From Gnetum montanum (Eukaryota > Streptophyta > Gnetopsida > Gnetales > Gnetaceae), in the NCBI GenBank assembly GCA_015680685.1, contig MNCI01029312.1, positions 559,852 through 623,851 on the forward strand: DNA of 64,000 nt, given 5' to 3'. Under the pieces are notes generated by a model, which saw nothing but the letters and a program-made list of their open reading frames with translations, searched no databases and was not told where the DNA came from. This document shows, one piece after another, positions 58,066 to 64,000 of this stretch. The stretch's first letter is position 1, and the number at the start of each line of letters is the position of its first letter. Made by a program: the position numbers and the translations under genes.

Positions 58066-58392
58066 AGGTAGGATGAAGGTTCTTTAGAAGGTGGTACTAA
58101 ATATTTAAAGATTAATTGATGTTATAACTTTTAATTTAATTAAATTAAAATAAAAATTTTTTATTAATGTTTAAATGCAAATGTGTGACCGGAAGGTATT
58201 TTTGAGTTTTAATTTGGGTTGATTCTAGCTAAGGTAACCTTAATGTTTGTGTTAACTAGTGATGTTGATGCTATGTTAACAATGACACTAAAGCTAGTGT
58301 TAATCATTAGCATTGCTAATGCTAGTTGATGAGATGTGATATCTCATGCACAAAAATATTGCATATGCGATATTGCAGTCAGCCACCAAATC

Positions 58393-58400
58393 TATAAATA
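58393..58400 (+). promoter_or_regulatory. TATA box in LTR of element C
   Basis: TATAAATA in AATCTATAAATAAGAGG. It corresponds to the boxes of A and B. Confidence 0.65.
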
Positions 58401-58652
58401 AGAGGCAACACTCCTCTTATTTCCCATCCTGGCTTAGAAGTAGGGAAACTCTAGCATTTTGATCACTCCAAAGATAGATTATTTTCCATGTGCCTGCAGT
58501 AGGAGTCCTAGAGTGAACGGATCTTTATTTGATCAACCTTGTACCTAAACACAAGTTGTGTACGGCAATAAAGACAAACTTGATTGGATAAACCTTGTAG
58601 TGCATGGAATAGGATTTTATTTAATTGCTATTTATTACTTTCCTAGAATGTG

Positions 58653-58869
58653 GTATGAGTATGACTTGATTACGAGCATCTAAGGATGTGTATAGTTAGT
58701 CAAGGAATCAGCTGCTCATTGCATGTAGTATGAGTATGACTTGATTACGAGCATCTCGTGTGACTACTTGGTAACCCAACGGCATATCCAGGATCTATGC
58801 TTGGTAATCCCAGTGGTAGTCGTACATGGTAGATGTGTACAGTTAGTCAAGGAATCAGCTGCTCATCGC
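58653..58869 (+). repeat. Internal direct duplication in LTR of element C
   Basis: TATGAGTATGACTTGATTAC and the following nine bases occur at about 58654 and 58728. AGTTAGTCAAGGAATCAGCT occurs at about 58695 and 58841. The first copy is compact; the second has about 75 extra bases between the two parts. This suggests a duplication followed by a deletion in one copy. Confidence 0.85.
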
Positions 58870-59317
58870 ACATAGGCTAGATAGATTCTCTCAACCCTTT
58901 CCTCCTAGTTAAGTGCCTTAGTACGACCACTTCGAGCATGTGCGTTACATGTGATGATCCCAGTAACGATTAGCATTTGGTAGCCACAGTTGCATAGTTT
59001 AGGGTGTGTACGGTAAGTGGGAATGGATGCTAACGCTAGTTAATTTAGACTTAGTTCATTAGTTAGAATTAGTTAGTTTCTCAACCCTTCACTCTTTAGT
59101 ATAGGAGAAAAACATTTAAAAGCTATAAAAATCATATACCTCGAACTTACGTAACCATACACCATGACAACTATAAGTAAGTCTGGGAAGACAACGAATG
59201 ATGAACCCCAAGTGTTCCATGGGGCGTGTAGGCATTTAGTCTATGGAGTTTGACCGGATCATGTGTGCTACACTCGTTTCATATGGTTGAGTGTAGGGGT
59301 ACCTCACCACTCATCAT

Positions 59318-59335
59318 TGGCGCCGTTGCCGAGGA
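59318..59335 (+). promoter_or_regulatory. Primer-binding site of element C
   Basis: TGGCGCCGTTGCCGAGGA, the best kept of the three related sites here, with all three CpG positions present. Such sites in Athila/Tat elements are described as matching tRNA-Asp. Confidence 0.87.
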
Positions 59336-59459
59336 TTAAGTATTTGTGCATCAAATACAACATAAGGGATATCACTCACATCATTGTGAGCCTTAACAAA
59401 CTTTCAGGTTAATCAAAAGAGAAAAATTATATAACGGTGAAATTAGCACACCGATAAAA

Positions 59460-62400
59460 ATGCCTTCTTCTCATAAGAGCAACTCACCACCTAAGGACCA
59501 TACACGAGACAGTCAGCAACATGAAACGCATAACCAAAATCAGCCAAGTCCTAAACAATATAAGATGACATATACTCATCCTAATGAGTATATTCCTAAT
59601 TTTACTTTTATTCTCCATCAGGTTGAATAGCTGCGGTGGAGAGATTTGCAAGGTAACATTGTGTTACCCCCAGATTGATCAATCTCTCACATGCTTTTTC
59701 ATGCCTTGGCATAGAGAGGAATGAATGAACTATTTGCTAAATATGTTGCGGAGGACTTTGACATGAGGGATTATTATCCCACAGATGCCCAACATATGAG
59801 GGACGTAAGGTAGGAGAGTCAACATGCACTATTGAAGGGCAAGATCCTGCACGTCCTTAGCAAAATTGGAGATGAGGAACCCCTTATCACAGGTTCTTTA
59901 GCAAAAGATGTTCCCCCTCCTAACGATGATGAGGAGGTTGGGTATTAGAACCTATGATCAATGATACATATCCCTAGTTCTAATGCCCGTGAACACCAAC
60001 TATTCACAGAGGGATCAACCACTTATGCTAAGGACAGGTACTTTGATCGTCACCACGATCGGGGCCATAGCAGCCGAAGAGAAGGAAAGAAACATTATCA
60101 TGACGATGGTTCCCCTTCTTCTTCCCCTTCTTCACATCACTCATACTCTCCTTCCACATTTGGGTGTAGCCACCATGAACATAAATGTGAGGATAAAAGT
60201 AAGAAGGACGAAAGACCTCGATGGAAAAGTCAAGAGAGAGGACAAGGGCAAGGACGTAGGGAGAGTAGGGAACAACGTAGACATCATAGGCATCATGCAA
60301 GAGATGATCATGATGAGCCCCTACTCACAACCAAATGTATGCTTGACATCATGGAGGTAGTTAGGATTCCCACAAGGCATTTAAAGGATAGTCAGATCAG
60401 ACGATTAGACATGAACAACATCCTATGATTTGAAGGGGGATATAATGCTGATCCACAAAATCATTTACGGGCATTCCACGATGCTTGTGCCTTGTAGAAT
60501 ATAGAAAATGAGTGGAAAAAACTTAAGTTGTTCCCAAGGATACTCACCAAGGAATCAGAGAGCTGGTACCAGTCCTTAGAACCAAAAACCATCAGGAGGT
60601 GGAGTACGATGCTAGAACTCTTCAACGAAAAGTATCAAACATACTCCAGAGTGTCCAATTTGCGTCAACAGATCCAAGGCTGGAAGCAAGGTACACATGA
60701 ACCCTTGGATGCTACCATGGCCCACTACTAAACATTATTACATCATTTCCCAGGCCATGGGTACACTCAGTAGGATCAACTTCGCCACATCATGGATGGG
60801 CGAAGGCATGAAACTAGAAGAACCCTTGGAACTTATGCCCAAGGGAGACTCTCACAACTTAGAGCCCATGAAGTACATAGCTTGTTGCAACAAGTAGCAA
60901 AAGAAGAGGGTGAGCTACGCAAAAGGGAAAGTGAGGAAGAGTACAACCGTGATCCCTCCCTTCAAAAGAAGGAAGTGAAATTTTGTGATGAAGACGATGA
61001 GTCAGCAATCGAAGAGTTGGTGAACCGAAAAACCTTGCTGATCAAAAAATTAACAACTGAAATAGTGGCTAAGGTAGATGACGTATGGAGTTCCTTAGAC
61101 TCTAAAATTGAAACTGTCTTAAAAATTGTAGAGGATTCTAAGGTTGAACAAAATAGTGACAAAGGTAAGAAATAGTGGAGAGATTTAGGCCTTGCACATA
61201 CCAAGGGTAAGGGAAAAATCACTAACTCCGATGTGGATAAGGACTCTGACATAGAGGATGATGGTGGATGTGAGATCTACCACTATGACCATCCTAAGGG
61301 ATGTTGCCCCATCATCTCACATCTACAGGAGTCTGGGGTGTATGCGCTTAATCCAAGACTCAACCAACGAAAAACACCTTGAAAGTTACCTTATCCACAA
61401 GGTAACCCAAGGCAGTTCCACCAACCACTAATGTATTATCCAAGTGGAACTCCACCATAGCCCATCGAATAGCATCAGGAGTGGAAATACCCACAGTCAT
61501 GGGGGATTCCACCACTGAAACATTAGTACCCTTACCAGCAGCCTGACCCTTATGGATATTATGTGCAGCAACCAATTTCTCCAAGTGACTCTATGAGTCA
61601 CTCAACCCCCAATCGTCACTACCAAGTTCGGGAGTACTTTAGAAGGACTCCCTCTCCTCCAGGAGACACTACATACCCACACCATCCTCCTAATCCATAT
61701 GCACCTCTTCCACCACAAGTAGTTCCCATAACACCTCCTGCTCTAACAATGCAAGGGGAACTTCCTCCTCAACTGTAGCAATGTCATGCTATGAGAGCTG
61801 TAACTATTCAACCTGCTGCTGGTTCTAACAATTGTAAAAAGGGAAGACCTTACTTCAAAACCAAAAGCCCAGACAAACTCTTGCAACAACACGTGGTTGA
61901 GTCCATGTACACTTCTCCATCACCATCTAACACTTCGAAGAACCCTTCAGTCCAACAGAGTGTAATGCATACAGTTATGTTAATGCATACCGTAACTAAC
62001 TAGATCAAGGTAGGCCACCTTCCCAGGAAATTAACTGACCCTGGGAGTCCCTTAATCTATTTGCAAATTATTGGAAATGAACCACATAGGGATCTTCTTG
62101 ACTTAGGTTTCGGAGTCAACTTAATATCATGAGAGATGTATCACGCCTGGAACCTGCCCCAAGTTAAGAAGAGCAACATTCAACTAGAGCTGGCAGACCA
62201 ATCCATCACCATTCCCTTAGGATTCGTGGAGGACATCATTATCATTATGTGTGTTTGGTCTTACCCAGCTGATTTTTTGGTGATTGAAGTCAACAACAAC
62301 AAAGGGGACTTCCCAATTATAATGGGAAGGGCATGGCTTAGTACAGCAGACGCATGCCTTAGGATCCGCAATCTTTCCTTGGAAATCTCTAAGGTAAACA

Positions 62401-62603
62401 TTTGTGAAAATATTGAGAAGAGGAAAGTTCTATGCATCACATATAGTGATTCATCGGGTGATGACATAGAGGAAATGCCTCCATGTGACAGGTGTGCCCT
62501 TGAAACTTTGCAACAAAGATGCCTGTATGTAGCAACCACACAACCAGTAATAGACACCTCATGGTTGACAGCTACTAGGAGCAGAAAAATATGCATGGAA
62601 TGA
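59460..62603 (+). pseudogene. Gag-protease polyprotein of element C (nonsense codons only)
   Basis: One continuous frame of 1048 codons from the ATG at 59460 (MPSSHKSNSPPK) to TGA at 62601-62603, with about 15 in-frame stops and no frameshift. Parts in order: NEYIPNFTFILHQ (59580); a His/Arg/Asp-rich stretch (60030-60330); capsid (60420-60900: NADPQNHLRAFHDAC, WYQSLEPKTIRRW, LELFNEKYQ, LRQQIQGWKQG). A knuckle-like CEIYHYDHPKGCCP (61269-61310) has its second Cys changed to Tyr. A Pro/Tyr/Gln-rich linker (61380-61780) leads to the protease (62010-62450), with LLDLGFGVNLIS and GDFPIIMGRAWLSTADA. Several stops stand where B has Gln or Arg, as C-to-T change would give. Confidence 0.87.
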
Positions 62604-63425
62604 ACTAAGGAAACCCATGCCAAAAATGAAGGCATAGACACATTGGAATATGAGTGTTGCCAACTTCCACCCCTTAATCTAAGATCATCATTTGGGAGAA
62701 GTTGAACACTTTTAAAAAACTCAAACAGGCGCTCATTATTTCAGATCTCTCCCTTTCCACTTAGTCATGGGGGAGATGGCCACCTATGTTGATCATATGG
62801 GGCCCTCAGTTCTTTTTCAATTTTTTTTACACGTTTCTATTTTACAACGTTTTTTTTCTTACATATTTTTGTTTTACAAATTTCTTTAACTTTTCTAATT
62901 TTTGTTTTACAACATCGTTATACTTTTTTCCATTTTGTGTGTGTGTGTGTGTGATCCATCCTATAAGTTTGTCATCCAATAAGTGTTTAGGACTGATGGT
63001 ATGAACTGTTTTCCTATTGATTACTAATGTTTGGATTTTACCTTTAAGTCACAATGTTGATACTAAGGTATGGTTATTTTGATATGGTAGGCAATGAGAC
63101 CACTTCATCCATCCATCCACCAGTTTCTCTGGTCTCTCTTAGCTTGGACATGTACAGTCCCCTTCTTAATAAGAACTTAAACGAATCGGTGACTGGGCAT
63201 TTCTCAAACTAAGAAAGGACTCAAGGATTGAAAAGGATGTGACTTCAAGGGAACTTGATTATTTTGTGTTGGTCATTCTCTTGGGTTCTTGAATGTTTCT
63301 TCTTGAGTTTTTTTTCTATTTTGATGTTACCTAATTATCGGAAGCTGAGACAATAAAAATAATCAAGTCTTTGCATGGTGTGGTTCTCACACATAAAAAC
63401 ACAAAACACAAAAAAAAAGTGAGAA
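62604..63425 (+). other. Pol deletion joint and 3' noncoding region of element C
   Basis: After the protease the text should lead to RT but passes within about 150 bases into the post-integrase region. From about 62765 (CATGGGGGAGATGGCCACCT) it matches the reverse complement of A near 1705 and continues to about 63425. A T-rich stretch (62815-62935) and a GT run (62937-62953) lie within. The lost block corresponds to about 3 kb in A. Confidence 0.75.
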
Positions 63426-63470
63426 TTCAAAGCACACCCCTTAGACAAATATGGGCTGCAAGCACTAGTT

Positions 63471-63842
63471 ATGGAACCAAAAGTGTTCTCTCTAACTAAG
63501 GTCCTTCTCGCTTCCCATTCTCTCCTTTGTTTCATCGGAATGGTGGTGGCTCTTGGAGGATGCATTCTTGTTACCCAAGTGGATGGTTTAGCCGAATGCA
63601 TTGATGCGAAGTCACTGGAATTGGTTGGTTTGAGGCCAGACTTGGAATGGGATTTGTTAAGTCACATTAATCATGCAACACACAAGGGGCTGTACACCAC
63701 CTTGTTCTTGGGATTCCATTCCATTTTCTTCTCTCCATCCTTCTCTCCATTGTTCACCTCATTTCTAGTTGTATCATTAGTGTATATATTTTGGTTGATG
63801 AATTGTTTTCTTTCTGGTAGATTCTTGCAGTTAAGACTTTAA
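63471..63842 (+). CDS. Unknown 123-codon ORF with hydrophobic segments
   Basis: An ATG-started frame, MEPKVFSLTKVLLASHSLLCF, with a hydrophobic N-terminal segment (about residues 9-36), a polar middle (40-75) and a second strongly hydrophobic part (78-112) rich in Phe and Ser. I do not recognise it. Its match is not seen in A or B, and it lies past the shared 3' noncoding part of C. It may be a chance frame, a captured host fragment, or an exon next to the element. There is no supporting motif for splicing or a promoter. Confidence 0.3.
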   Translation: MEPKVFSLTKVLLASHSLLCFIGMVVALGGCILVTQVDGLAECIDAKSLELVGLRPDLEWDLLSHINHATHKGLYTTLFLGFHSIFFSPSFSPLFTSFLVVSLVYIFWLMNCFLSGRFLQLRL

Positions 63843-64000
63843 CTCTTATTCCAAATAACATTCCCGAAGCCTACGGACTCTTTAAATGTGGGTTTGTCAG
63901 GGCATTATGGGCATGAGCCTACTTTGGGGAGGACCCAATGACATTCCTATTTGGAGCATTAGTTAAATTATTTCCCTTAACATTTTGCAATTAATTTTAT
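63843..64000. other. Window end, no feature recognised
   Basis: AT-rich and not assigned. The 3' LTR of element C has not begun, as no TGATGTTATAAC-like start is seen. Confidence 0.4.

Larger units (their letters stand above)
45180..58116 (-). mobile_element. Element G: old Tat-like Ty3/Gypsy pol remnant, split by element D
   Basis: Read leftward and with element D (46134-55512) removed, the order is RT (about 57900-56960), a decayed RNase H region (to 55513), then integrase (46133-45180). The frames join across the D insertion point, with a CTATG duplication on both sides. The RT text KDDFPLSNINHVID and NPKKLIF and the integrase text IAIDYFTKWV match the Tat/Ogre style. The right side is cut by element C. 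No LTR of G is recognised. Confidence 0.82.
58117..59316 (+). repeat. 5' LTR of element C
   Basis: It starts TGATGTTATAAC and ends CTCATCA directly before the primer site, so both ends carry the inverted TGATG/CATCA. The last 340 bases match the A and B LTRs in reverse complement. The start is inferred from the inverted ends because the second LTR is outside the window. Confidence 0.75.
58117..64000 (+). mobile_element. Element C: pol-deleted relative of A and B, running off the window
   Basis: It has a 5' LTR (58117-59316), the primer site at 59318, a 1048-codon Gag-PR frame with nonsense codons only, and then the 3' noncoding region shared with A. RT, RNase H and IN are missing. The 3' LTR is not reached before 64000. 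The left flank is element G, with TTAAT (58112-58116) as the possible target duplication. Confidence 0.82.

Noticed and set aside
60028-60300. 90-codon minus-strand frame
   Set aside because: Antisense shadow of the His/Arg-rich part of gag in element C.

Overview
The window is repeat-rich nuclear DNA of a plant, most likely a seed plant with a large genome and possibly a gymnosperm. That is inferred from AT-rich, heavily decayed LTR retrotransposons nested in one another, a mitochondrial ccmC fragment lodged in one of them, and the absence of any recognisable host gene. Nearly all coding signal is Ty3/Gypsy Gag, protease (PR), reverse transcriptase (RT), RNase H (RH) and integrase (IN), almost always broken by nonsense codons or frameshifts. 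The exception is one intact 730-codon Gag-PR frame at 36372-38564 (minus).

Layout: 1-1085 unassigned. 1090-8545 (minus) element A, Athila-like, with a 424-base assembly gap. 8600-8945 LINE 3' remnant. 9151-15602 (plus) element E, a Gypsy element with an iMet-type primer site, two LTRs and a TTTTG target duplication. 15983-21901 (minus) element B, same family as A, cut off in RNase H, with a ccmC fragment at 21411-21790. 21902-24228 nothing recognisable. 24229-42350 (plus) element F, an old Athila/Tat-like element whose 3' LTR is split by element H (33878-41703, minus). 45180-58116 (minus) element G, an old Tat-like pol remnant split by element D (46134-55512, plus). 58117 to the window end (plus) element C, related to A and B, whose 5' LTR sits in G.

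Two elements, H and D, belong to different families but share three traits: each carries only Gag and protease, neither has RT or IN, and both have the same primer-binding site starting TGGCGCTAGAAGG. They look like Gag-PR-only non-autonomous LTR retrotransposons that would need RT and IN in trans. H is the youngest element here. Its U3 holds a 21-bp minisatellite upstream of the TATA box, with 42 full units in one LTR and 4 in the other, bracketed by G-box palindromes. One half of its LTR pair is nearly identical and the other half is clearly diverged.

Elements A, B and C illustrate decay. Their primer sites differ only at CpG or C/G-to-T/A positions. C's 1048-codon Gag-PR frame is broken only by stop codons. 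C also lacks the whole RT-RH-IN block that A keeps. Element names A to H are labels for this window only. All identifications come from reading translations and repeats by eye; no database search was run.
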